A stretch of DNA of 64,000 bases from Muribaculaceae bacterium (GTDB lineage Bacteria > Bacteroidota > Bacteroidia > Bacteroidales > Muribaculaceae). Both the position numbers and the translations under genes were made by a program. This document shows, one piece after another, positions 53,806 through 61,560 of this stretch. The stretch covers positions 62,001-126,000 of the forward strand of contig JAFZRJ010000014.1 of the NCBI GenBank assembly GCA_017619935.1. Reading direction: 5' to 3'. Position 1 is the stretch's first letter, and each line of letters opens with the position of its first letter. Below the pieces are notes generated by a model that did not search any database, was not told the DNA's origin, and worked only from the letters and a program-made list of their open reading frames with translations.

Positions 53806-54966
53806 CTACTTGTAACTGTCCATGTAGATACCTATCAGTTCCTCCCGGTTCAAGAAACGTGGGTCTTGGTCCAGCATGGAGCCGCCCGTGGCGATGGCAT
53901 TATCGGCAAAGCGGTCGAAATCGGCCATGGTGATGCCCCAGTCGCTCAGTTTGATATTATCGACACCGCACGAACGTTTCATCACCTCAAGGGCATCGAG
54001 GAAATCGCTGGGTCGGGCGCTCTTCACTTGACGCATTTTCTCGGCCATCTTCATGTAGCGTTTCATGACGTCGTTTTTGAACGTCTTAAAGTAAGCCCCA
54101 CTGATGGCAATCAGGCCGGCGCCATGCGGCAACTTGGGATAGAAAGCGCTCATGGCGTGTTCCAGTGCGTGTTCGCCCGTACAGCCGCTCGTGCTCTCGA
54201 CCATTCCAGCCAGCGTGCTAGCCCATGCCACCTTGATGCGCGCCCACATATTATTGCCGTCGGCCACAGCCACAGGCAGATACTTATAAAGCAGGCGAAT
54301 GGATTCCAAGGCATAGAGGTCGCTGATGGGTGAATGTGCCAGACTAATATACCCTTCGGCGGCATGGAAGAAAGCGTCAAAGCCTTGGTACGCTGTGAGC
54401 ATGGGCGGCACCGTGAGCATCAACTCTGGGTCAACGATGGCCAATTTGGGGTAAATGGCGGGAGAGCCGAAGCCCATCTTCTCTTGCGTTTCTTCGTTGG
54501 TGATGACACCCCAAAGGTCAATTTCGGTGCCCGTTCCAGCGGTCGATGGAATGGCCACAATGGGCAGCGCCTTGGTAATGGGCTTGCCACCACCGGTACC
54601 TCCATGCACATACTCCCAAAAATCGCCTCCCATAGCCACGGTAACGGCAATGGCCTTAGCCGTGTCGATGGAACTGCCGCCACCCAAGCCGATGACAAAA
54701 TCGCAACCAGCGCTCACGCACAACCGCGCCCCTTCCATGACATGCCCCTTGATGGGGTTCGGCATCACTCGATCAAATACGGTCGCTTCGATATTCGCGC
54801 GACGAAGGCCCGACAACAATACATCCAAGTAGCCGTGGCTCTTCATGGATGTTCCCGATGAAATCACCACCAAGGCATGCTTGCCGGGCAGTGCCATCTC
54901 GTGAATGTTTTTCAACTCCCCAGCACCGAATACCAATCGGGTGGGGATGTTCAGGCCGAATTTCAT
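53806..54966 (-). CDS. Iron-containing alcohol dehydrogenase
   Basis: The start MKFGLNIPTRLVFGAGEL at 54966 is preferred over the Met four codons earlier. The 386-residue product is a group III dehydrogenase: GLGGGSSIDTAKAIA (NAD binding), PSTAGTGTEID, and metal ligands in GFDAFFHAAEGY and CTGEHALEHAMSAFYPKLPHG. It resembles NAD(P)H-dependent butanol or aldehyde reductases (BDH type). The substrate is not predictable. No good -7 box is seen upstream, where only a gene remnant lies. Confidence 0.92.
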   Translation of the reverse strand: MKFGLNIPTRLVFGAGELKNIHEMALPGKHALVVISSGTSMKSHGYLDVLLSGLRRANIEATVFDRVMPNPIKGHVMEGARLCVSAGCDFVIGLGGGSSIDTAKAIAVTVAMGGDFWEYVHGGTGGGKPITKALPIVAIPSTAGTGTEIDLWGVITNEETQEKMGFGSPAIYPKLAIVDPELMLTVPPMLTAYQGFDAFFHAAEGYISLAHSPISDLYALESIRLLYKYLPVAVADGNNMWARIKVAWASTLAGMVESTSGCTGEHALEHAMSAFYPKLPHGAGLIAISGAYFKTFKNDVMKRYMKMAEKMRQVKSARPSDFLDALEVMKRSCGVDNIKLSDWGITMADFDRFADNAIATGGSMLDQDPRFLNREELIGIYMDSYK

Positions 54967-55024
54967 TTTTCCTCTCATAGCGTTAGTTCTTTAGTTTTTT
55001 ATAGTGTTAGTATTTTTCTTTATG

Positions 55025-55113
55025 GTTTCAATCGCTTCTCGCGCCACCCACCACTATCTTTTTGCCGGCGTGGATGTAAATGCCCGGCTCGGTAGGCCGT
55101 TGTTTCAGCATCA
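55025..55113 (-). repeat. 89-nt direct repeat, copy A (orphan sorting-like tail)
   Basis: It differs at a single base from 59199-59287. On the minus strand it reads VMLKQRPTEPGIYIHAGKKI then VVGGARSD and a stop. The frame is closed upstream (…YYALPRNLPVG preceded by a stop), so it is a remnant. Confidence 0.8.
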
Positions 55114-55219
55114 CGCCCACGGGCAGATTTCGTGGTAGCGCATAGTAGTTATTTCAGTTGTTTTCATTCACACCACTAAATTACGCATAATTTGTGATAT
55201 GTGCAACTTTCTGCATGCA

Positions 55220-55777
55220 TTATTCTGATTTCTTAATTTCTACAATGGGAAGGTCATTAATATAATTCTTCAATTCATCATTAATTAAATACTGATAGGA
55301 ACCATAATATACGTATAATTCTGAAATCCATATAAGTTCAAACTCATCACCAGCAAAAATCACAATAAGGGATGATATATTCTCAACATCATCATTAAAC
55401 CATGCAATGCGATTTCTAGTTATTTTCGGAAATAGTAAAGCGTGCTTAACAATATGTTTGCTGTCAAATTGCATTTTTTTATTTGAAGCCAAAGATAACA
55501 GCATTGACCTAACTGCTGATATTTCCACTGAATCCTCAATATGGATTTGCGAACCAACCTGATGAACGACATCACTAAATAACTCTCTTGTAATTGACCT
55601 TGATGTAAAAATATTGCTAGGAATTGTCTGGATTAATACACTATCAATATGTATGTTCGGTACATACAACAAGCCTCTTTCTGTTGAGATGTCATCATCA
55701 TAACATGTCATCGAATGAACATCTAAGAAAAAAGTAAATACAAAAAGCAACACAAAAACACAATATTTATTCAACAT
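55220..55777 (-). CDS. Candidate immunity protein 3 (exported, AT-rich)
   Basis: The ATG at 55777 gives a signal peptide (MLNKYCVFVLLFVFTFFLDV). The rest is a helical-beta protein with no recognised family. It starts at the very end of the upstream remnant cassette, where the reading frame FDYVE-stop overlaps its start region, as toxin-immunity pairs often do. It shares with the 184-residue protein at 56191 a short pattern after the leader (IDSVLIQTI versus VDSVVIKMI). Its GC content is far below that of the flanks. Confidence 0.55.
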   Translation of the reverse strand: MLNKYCVFVLLFVFTFFLDVHSMTCYDDDISTERGLLYVPNIHIDSVLIQTIPSNIFTSRSITRELFSDVVHQVGSQIHIEDSVEISAVRSMLLSLASNKKMQFDSKHIVKHALLFPKITRNRIAWFNDDVENISSLIVIFAGDEFELIWISELYVYYGSYQYLINDELKNYINDLPIVEIKKSE

Positions 55778-56154
55778 AATCAAAAATTATTACTGTTTCA
55801 ATTTCATCGGAGTCTGGACTGGGAACTTTATATGGTGTTCCAAAATGATTTACTCTCATTACCTGACTTGCGTCACCCTCCACTATCTTTTTGCCAGCAT
55901 GGATATAGATGCCCGGCGCGGTGGCCGCTGTTTCAGCAACACGCCAGCCCGACAGTGTCCTGCCACGGCTTGCCAGTGTGCAAATGCCAGTCGCCAGTGC
56001 CTGAGTATATGTGCGTCACGGGCAGGCCGCTGGCGGTATAGGCCGTCGACTGAAAAACTCCAAAACTTGAATCCCTTATCATACACTCCGAACGTTGATG
56101 GTCGCGCTCGTAATAGTTATACTTCATTGTATAATAACCTTTTTTCCATAACAT
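55770..56154 (-). pseudogene. Decayed Rhs cassette 3
   Basis: It starts as YNYYERDHQ, runs through the Rhs-core piece TASGLPVTHIYSGTGDW, HLHTGKPWQD, and then loses frame. Downstream is a tail-like segment GIYIHAGKKIV, reached only by restoring one base (a missing T near 55923). The frame then continues to NHFGTPYKVPSPD and FDYVE-stop. No complete toxin domain remains. It holds a 97-nt repeat in common with cassette 2. Confidence 0.65.
55956..56052 (-). repeat. 97-nt perfect repeat in the Rhs core (copy 1)
   Basis: Identical base for base to 57438-57534. Confidence 0.85.
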
Positions 56155-56190
56155 TCCAAATTAAAAATGGAAATCATTGATATTAATCTT

Positions 56191-56745
56191 CTATAAACCT
56201 GGTCCTAAAACATAAAATAAAACAAACAATCCTAATGCACCACTTTTATACCTGTAATTAAAAACATCAATTGCTGTAAGGGACATAAATGCAGGCAAAA
56301 TTATTCCCGATTTACAATAAATACTAATCTTTATTCTAGTTTCAATTGGATCATTTGTAATAACATCATTCATTATAAGAGGTTGAAGCCAATTAAACCC
56401 TTCTTTAGTTTTCACTTCATTAGGGTAAACTTTAATTTCTTCTTCTGGAAACGGTATTAAACCATTGAGAATAGAAGTGAACATCACAATTTCATTCCAA
56501 TTACAGAGTTTACATTTAAATGTTTCATATGTTCCATCTATTGTATCATTTCTATTATAATAATCATATATCTCATCAAAATGCACCCTATCAAAGGATA
56601 CTCCTCCAATAGTTTGAAGAAGTGGAGCAATCATTTTAATTACCACACTATCAACTGATGCGGGGCATAATGATATTTCAAAATTTTGTGAATATGTTTT
56701 TATTGAACATATTAACAATAATAAAACAAAAAAACTTTTATACAT
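56191..56745 (-). CDS. Candidate immunity protein 2 (exported, AT-rich)
   Basis: The 184-residue product has a signal peptide (MYKSFFVLLLLICSIKTYSQ) and a domain of unknown family with a Cys pair (FKCKLCNWNE) and a hydrophobic C-terminus. It starts 12 nt after the end of Rhs-toxin 2, the classical position of an immunity gene. A signal peptide would place the neutralising protein in the periplasm or at the surface. Confidence 0.6.
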   Translation of the reverse strand: MYKSFFVLLLLICSIKTYSQNFEISLCPASVDSVVIKMIAPLLQTIGGVSFDRVHFDEIYDYYNRNDTIDGTYETFKCKLCNWNEIVMFTSILNGLIPFPEEEIKVYPNEVKTKEGFNWLQPLIMNDVITNDPIETRIKISIYCKSGIILPAFMSLTAIDVFNYRYKSGALGLFVLFYVLGPGL

Positions 56746-56757
56746 AATTAGACATAT

Positions 56758-58119
56758 TTAAGGAACAAATTCTTTACCCTGAGTCATATGATAATTAACA
56801 AATTTTGTTTGCCAATAATCCAAAAACCTATGATTATTTCTAAGTGGCTCTTTTAATTCCTTAGCTTTTATGTTTTCAATCGTTGTTATAACTCTCCTTT
56901 CTTTTTTCGTATCATATTCAGAATCCGTTGTTCTGATATCCTTCGTGTACCCTTCTATATCGTTAACTGTCCTGGCTGCATGCCCGAATTCATGGTAAAC
57001 AGACAAAGCAGGTGATATGATATTGTCATCATCCAATTTTATAGCACTATACAAATCAATACTTATCTCAACCACAAGAATTTTATTTCCTTCAGTGTTA
57101 TATCCAATTTTTGTATCCACCGCAAAATGTTTTCCATTTTTTCGTCCATCAACGACTTTATATACATTTTCTGATTCTCTCATTGGGTTCATAAATGCAT
57201 CAAATGATTCTTTTCCAATATAATTAATAGCATCTTTTAATCTTAAATTAAATCCAACATCATTGGGATAATTTATTTCTTTCCCTGTAGGGTCGGAGTA
57301 TCGGAGGGGGTTATTGCCGCACCAAGTCCAAGGGGAGATGTCGTGGAACTTGTCGGCAAGCGGGTCGGGAGCAAGGAATCGCATGGTGATGGGGTCGTAC
57401 CAGCGCGCGCGGTTGTCGTACCACGCGAGGCCACCAATGTCCTGCCACGGCTTGCCAGTGTGCAAATGCCAGTCGCCAGTGCCTGAGTATATGTGCGTCA
57501 CGGGCAGGCCGCTGGCGGTATAGGCCGTCGACTGTGCAACGCCGAAACTATTGTTCCTCACCATGCGAACTGAGCCCTGATGGTCGCGCTCGGAATACTT
57601 CGAATTGGCTAATCCATAAGGGTTAATATGTAAATATAAATCAATTTCACATGACACATTCTTATTGTTAATTTGCGCAGGCAAGAAAGAGATTGTTTTT
57701 ATATATTCAAATATGTCATTAATAAATACTTTTTTTAGTTCTTTATCATTAAAAATGAAACTGAGGTCATCTCCAATTTCGTTAACACTAAACACGTTTC
57801 CCTTATCATCGATTTTAAGGCGGACATGAAACTTATAAATTGCATCTACGGCAAATCTACGTGTATCTCTAATATGATTCTCAATAAGACGACTTAGGAG
57901 AGTGTCAACAGAGAAGAACACTTTTCCTGCAACCCATCTTTTTTGAGGTATGACATATTTAAATTCTCCTTTATATAATATTTTAGGTAATTCATAATTA
58001 TTATTGTATCTATTTTCATCTGTACTCACTAAACTAAGATTCGCTTCACTAATACTATGACACGAACTATTGTATAGAAAAACTATGGGAATTAATATAT
58101 AATTAAGGAACAATCTCAT
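56758..58119 (-). CDS. Rhs cassette 2: leader domain, Rhs core and HExxH toxin domain
   Basis: The 453-residue product has three parts. Residues 1-165 hold a lipoprotein-like leader (FLYNSSC) and a TonB-C-like domain (DDKGNVFSVNEIGDD, SFLPAQINNKNVSCEIDLYL). The Rhs core (about 172-282) has ERDHQGSVRMV, GGLAWYDNRARWYDP, RFLAPDPLADKF and NNPLRYSDPTG. The C-terminal domain (to 453) has a metal motif YHEFGHAARTV followed by ERRVITTIEN and PLRNNHRF, resembling M91/NleD-type metalloprotease toxins. The leader may be the immunity gene of cassette 1 fused to cassette 2. It starts inside the end of cassette 1 (17 nt overlap). Confidence 0.75.
   Translation of the reverse strand: MRLFLNYILIPIVFLYNSSCHSISEANLSLVSTDENRYNNNYELPKILYKGEFKYVIPQKRWVAGKVFFSVDTLLSRLIENHIRDTRRFAVDAIYKFHVRLKIDDKGNVFSVNEIGDDLSFIFNDKELKKVFINDIFEYIKTISFLPAQINNKNVSCEIDLYLHINPYGLANSKYSERDHQGSVRMVRNNSFGVAQSTAYTASGLPVTHIYSGTGDWHLHTGKPWQDIGGLAWYDNRARWYDPITMRFLAPDPLADKFHDISPWTWCGNNPLRYSDPTGKEINYPNDVGFNLRLKDAINYIGKESFDAFMNPMRESENVYKVVDGRKNGKHFAVDTKIGYNTEGNKILVVEISIDLYSAIKLDDDNIISPALSVYHEFGHAARTVNDIEGYTKDIRTTDSEYDTKKERRVITTIENIKAKELKEPLRNNHRFLDYWQTKFVNYHMTQGKEFVP
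57438..57534 (-). repeat. 97-nt perfect repeat in the Rhs core (copy 2)
   Basis: Identical base for base to 55956-56052. Confidence 0.85.
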
Positions 58120-59197
58120 AATTTCTTATTGCTTCAATTGAACGATCTATAATAAAAGGATCAACCACAAAACTAGACCCATGTAAAGAATCCGACCCAA
58201 TAAACATAAGATATAAATGTCCAAGCAGCTCATGAGCTGTTGTTTCAACCAGCTGTAGGTAAGTACTCTTAAAAGCAGTTCCATAAGCGTTTAATTGTAT
58301 TTGGTAATTATCTGAAGTCGAATAGAATTGTTTATTTATTGGATTTTGATTTCTAATATTTAAATCATTATTTGTCCATTTATGGCTTAAAGGAGCTAAA
58401 GTCCATCCAATCGATCCCACCAATGAGTAATGGCTCTCATATTCATCAGGAGGTATAACATCTTTAAATTGAAAAGGAATTTCATCTTTATCTACTATGA
58501 TACCAGAAATAAGCTTTGCTTTTTTTTCTTCTAACAATGAAAATTCCACCACTCTTTTATCATTTACAATTTCATAGAGATATTTATAGTTGTCACTTAC
58601 CTTATCCAATAAATCTACACCTAATCTCATCAAATCACCATCAATGAAACCATTATACAAACTATTTATGAAATCCCGTTCAACAGGTTTTACAATATCT
58701 TTAATAAGCCTCAGACCATCTTGTGAATTTACTTGAATTATTTTTCCTGTGGGGTCGGAATAGCGGAGGGGGTTGTTGCAGCACCAAGCCCACGGGGAGA
58801 TGTCGTGGCACTTGTCGGCTAGGGGGTCGGGCGACAAGAACCGCATGGTGACGGGGTCATACCAGCGGGCGCGGTTGTCGTACCATGCCAGCCCGCCAGT
58901 GTTCTGCCACGCCTTGCCCGTGTGCAAATGCCAGTCACCCGTGCCAGAATAGGTCCTCGTCACCGGTAGGCCGCTGGCCGTATAGGCAATAGACTGCGCA
59001 ACGCCGAAACCATTGTCCCTCACCATGCGAACTGAGCCCTGATGGTCGCGCTCGTCCCAGCCAAAATTGCCTAATCCATAAGGATTAATGTGCAAATATA
59101 AATCAATTTCACATGACATATTCTTATTGTTAATTTGCGCAGGCAAGAAAAAAATTGTTTTTATATATTCAAATATGTCATTAAGGAATAATCTCAT
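58103..59197 (-). CDS. Rhs cassette 1: short leader, Rhs core and HExxGH toxin domain
   Basis: The 364-residue product has no signal peptide. Its first 45 residues (DIFEYIKTIFFLPAQINNKN) repeat residues 140-185 of cassette 2, joined at MRLFLN. An Rhs core follows (ERDHQGSVRMV, GGLAWYDNRARWYDP, RFLSPDPLADKC, NNPLRYSDPTG). The C-terminal domain is different from cassette 2 and contains TTAHELLGHLYLM, a second metal-protease-like motif. It starts 4 nt after the stop of the PAP2 gene, so it is probably co-transcribed with it. Export would need the upstream Rhs body or another route. Confidence 0.72.
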   Translation of the reverse strand: MRLFLNDIFEYIKTIFFLPAQINNKNMSCEIDLYLHINPYGLGNFGWDERDHQGSVRMVRDNGFGVAQSIAYTASGLPVTRTYSGTGDWHLHTGKAWQNTGGLAWYDNRARWYDPVTMRFLSPDPLADKCHDISPWAWCCNNPLRYSDPTGKIIQVNSQDGLRLIKDIVKPVERDFINSLYNGFIDGDLMRLGVDLLDKVSDNYKYLYEIVNDKRVVEFSLLEEKKAKLISGIIVDKDEIPFQFKDVIPPDEYESHYSLVGSIGWTLAPLSHKWTNNDLNIRNQNPINKQFYSTSDNYQIQLNAYGTAFKSTYLQLVETTAHELLGHLYLMFIGSDSLHGSSFVVDPFIIDRSIEAIRNYEIVP

Positions 59198-59198
59198 A

Positions 59199-59287
59199 GT
59201 TTCAATCGCTTCTCACGCCACCCACCACTATCTTTTTGCCGGCGTGGATGTAAATGCCCGGCTCGGTAGGCCGTTGTTTCAGCATCA
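59199..59287 (-). repeat. 89-nt direct repeat, copy C
   Basis: 88 of 89 bases agree with 55025-55113. Here it is the 3' end of the PAP2 gene and encodes LMLKQRPTEPGIYIHAGKKI with VVGGVRSD. The 4174-bp spacing between the two copies frames the Rhs array. Confidence 0.8.
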
Positions 59288-60782
59288 AGCCAGTGGTCGT
59301 GTACCAGTAGCCGTCGCTCTTGCCCGGCGTGTTGCTTATATCCTCAAGGCTGGTCACGAGGTGCGGTCGGAAAGCACATTCTTCACGTGCCAGCTCTATC
59401 AATTCGTTATACTCCGGATTGGCGTGCAAACGCGCCATCACACATGAAGCATGAATGCGCCCCGCCATCACATCGCTGGGATAGTTGTAACCAGCCACCA
59501 CACGGCTATAGCCATAGTCATAGCCACTTTTGAGCACTGCATTCATGTACTTGGGGAACATTTCCACCATGAGCAACGACAATCCCCACCCCAACTGAGC
59601 CTTCACCGACGGATAACTCGACTGGTCGGCGTAACGCGCCTCTTCACCAGGGACGAGTGTCGGTTCATCGAACTGCACAAACGGGCGTTTGCGGAAGGCG
59701 GTGGAACGAAGTTCAAGGGCCGACTCCTTGAGAGCATCGTAGGTCACCGAGAACAGTTCGGTGAACATGGGATATTTACCTTGGGTCAACGTGTCTTTGA
59801 TGGCATCGGAAAACATTCGCAGGAAATATGTTTCCGAGTCATCGGCGTCGTCAATAGCCTGCAACCCCCGTTCAGTATCGCGCAAGGCCTTCGCCTGCCA
59901 GTAACCCATCACGTCGTCATAGTAGAGAAGACTGGTCGAATCCACTGGGGCATCCTGAATTTTCCGCCCACGGGGCCAACCCACGCTGGTGTCGGGTTCA
60001 CCTCCCTTGATTTGATAATACTCCTCGCGAGCCGACTCAAGGCCTTGGTGGAAGTCGTCACGGGTATGCATATAGGCCCATGCCGCCGAGGCCGTCAAGA
60101 ACGCCGTCAGCACATCGCTATGCCAGTGCGCGCCCACAATCTCGCGGCTTTCGCCGTACATATATCCATGACGCATAATGGTGTCCTGACGTTCGGGTAC
60201 CATCTCGGCGTAGGCCAGCGCCACCGCCCAGCCAAAAGCGGCATGACTCGAAGGGAAAGAACCCGAGCGCAGCAGGCTGGCAGCGTCGTCGTAGTATCCC
60301 CACGTCGTTTCGTTCATCTGGTCGAACGGGCGGCGGCGATTGTATTTCAACTTCGCCTTCTCGGTGCTGCGAGAACCTGTCTCACCCACTTGATAAATAA
60401 ACGATACGTTACGGGGCGTGTTGGTGCCTGTGATGGAAACGCCTATGGCTTTGGGCAAAATGACGCACCAACGGTTCAGCCCATATTGCGACTCATAGTA
60501 GGCCTGGTTGCCACGGGCCGTTCGTGTGCCGTACTTGGTTTGCCTGATTCTTTTGCCCCACTGCCAACGCGCGAAATCGCCCGCAAATTCCAACTTCGTG
60601 GTATCGACCGGAGCGGGCAAATACAGCGTGCCGTTGGGCACCACCGACGCGTCGCCATAAATCCTTGCTGGGGGAGCAAAATCGGGCAATGTCACATCGT
60701 CATCCCACAAGTCCTGGCCTTGCATGTCTAAACCACAGAACACGCAAAACATCAGGAGCGATATGACGACTCTCGCACGCAT
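59202..60782 (-). CDS. Exported PAP2/class A acid phosphatase with two tandem domains
   Basis: The 526-residue product has a signal peptide (to about residue 22). The first PAP2 domain is complete: KYNRRRPF, GSFPSSHAAFGWA and SREIVGAHWHSD (about 140-235). The second (about 365-475) keeps the outline RKRPFVQF, SYPSVKAQLGWG and SRVVAGYNYPSD but lacks both catalytic His residues, so it is probably inactive. The end GLMLKQRPTEPGIYIHAGKK is a sorting-like tail. The enzyme should remove phosphate from periplasmic or surface substrates. No clear -7 box upstream (TAATTTTA near 60823). Confidence 0.82.
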   Translation of the reverse strand: MRARVVISLLMFCVFCGLDMQGQDLWDDDVTLPDFAPPARIYGDASVVPNGTLYLPAPVDTTKLEFAGDFARWQWGKRIRQTKYGTRTARGNQAYYESQYGLNRWCVILPKAIGVSITGTNTPRNVSFIYQVGETGSRSTEKAKLKYNRRRPFDQMNETTWGYYDDAASLLRSGSFPSSHAAFGWAVALAYAEMVPERQDTIMRHGYMYGESREIVGAHWHSDVLTAFLTASAAWAYMHTRDDFHQGLESAREEYYQIKGGEPDTSVGWPRGRKIQDAPVDSTSLLYYDDVMGYWQAKALRDTERGLQAIDDADDSETYFLRMFSDAIKDTLTQGKYPMFTELFSVTYDALKESALELRSTAFRKRPFVQFDEPTLVPGEEARYADQSSYPSVKAQLGWGLSLLMVEMFPKYMNAVLKSGYDYGYSRVVAGYNYPSDVMAGRIHASCVMARLHANPEYNELIELAREECAFRPHLVTSLEDISNTPGKSDGYWYTTTGLMLKQRPTEPGIYIHAGKKIVVGGVRSD

Positions 60783-60876
60783 AATATTTGGGTATTATGA
60801 TGATGACATCATTAACAAGTTTGTAAAATTACAACTTTTTTTTCAAACAAACTGCACGATTGAGCAAAATATTCAT

Positions 60877-60884
60877 TAATTTTG
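60877..60884 (+). promoter_or_regulatory. Probable -7 box of the lolD-like operon
   Basis: TAATTTTG, 23 nt before the ATG. A TTG lies at 60860-60862 with only 14 nt spacing. Confidence 0.4.
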
Positions 60885-60906
60885 TACTCACAAATTCACA
60901 AAGCGC

Positions 60907-61560
60907 ATGATTCAAGCAAAAAATATCATCAAACGCTATGGCTCGTTAGAAGTGTTGCGAGGAGTGGATGTCTCCATCTCTCAAGGCGAAGTTGTGTCAA
61001 TCGTCGGGCCTAGCGGCGCAGGAAAAACCACACTGCTGCAAATCCTGGGCACACTCGACCGCCCCGATGGCGGAACGGTGACCTACGACGGCGTGGACAT
61101 GACCCACATGAGCGACAACGAACTGGCACATTTCCGCAACAAGAACATCGGTTTCGTTTTCCAGTTTCACCAGTTGCTGCCCGAGTTCACCAGCATCGAG
61201 AATGTCGCCATTCCAGCACTCATTGGCGGCGAAAACCGTGAAACCGCTTATCGCCGGGCCAAAGAACTGCTTGAATACATGGGGCTAGGCGACCGACTCA
61301 ACCACAAGCCCGCGCAACTCAGCGGCGGCGAGCGGCAACGAGTAGCGGTGGCGCGGGCACTCATCAACAAGCCCAAAGTCATCTTGGCCGACGAGCCCAG
61401 CGGCAGTCTGGATACGGCCAACAAACAAGAACTGCACCAGTTGTTTTTCAAGTTGCGCGATGAGATGCAGCAAACCTTTGTCATCGTCACACACGATGAA
61501 ATGCTCGCCGAGCAGGCCGACCGTATCTTGCATATGAAAGACGGCAACTTTATTTCATGA
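60907..61560 (+). CDS. ABC transporter ATP-binding protein (LolD-like)
   Basis: The 217-residue product has Walker [10 protein letters not shown] (36-44), Q-loop [11 protein letters not shown], signature [15 protein letters not shown] and Walker [13 protein letters not shown], followed by VTHDEM. The sequence fits the MacB/LolD group that powers lipoprotein release or export complexes. No permease gene is adjacent, so the partner is elsewhere. Its stop overlaps the start of the next gene (ATGA), indicating coupled translation. Confidence 0.9.
   Translation: MIQAKNIIKRYGSLEVLRGVDVSISQGEVVSIVGPSGAGKTTLLQILGTLDRPDGGTVTYDGVDMTHMSDNELAHFRNKNIGFVFQFHQLLPEFTSIENVAIPALIGGENRETAYRRAKELLEYMGLGDRLNHKPAQLSGGERQRVAVARALINKPKVILADEPSGSLDTANKQELHQLFFKLRDEMQQTFVIVTHDEMLAEQADRILHMKDGNFIS

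Noticed and set aside
55025-59287. The Rhs region as an insertion sequence or transposon
   Set aside because: No transposase, integrase or terminal inverted repeats seen. The direct repeats encode a protein tail, so homologous recombination explains them better.
59451-60731. 426-codon plus-strand frame opposite the PAP2 gene
   Set aside because: Shadow frame; the PAP2 motifs on the other strand are clear.
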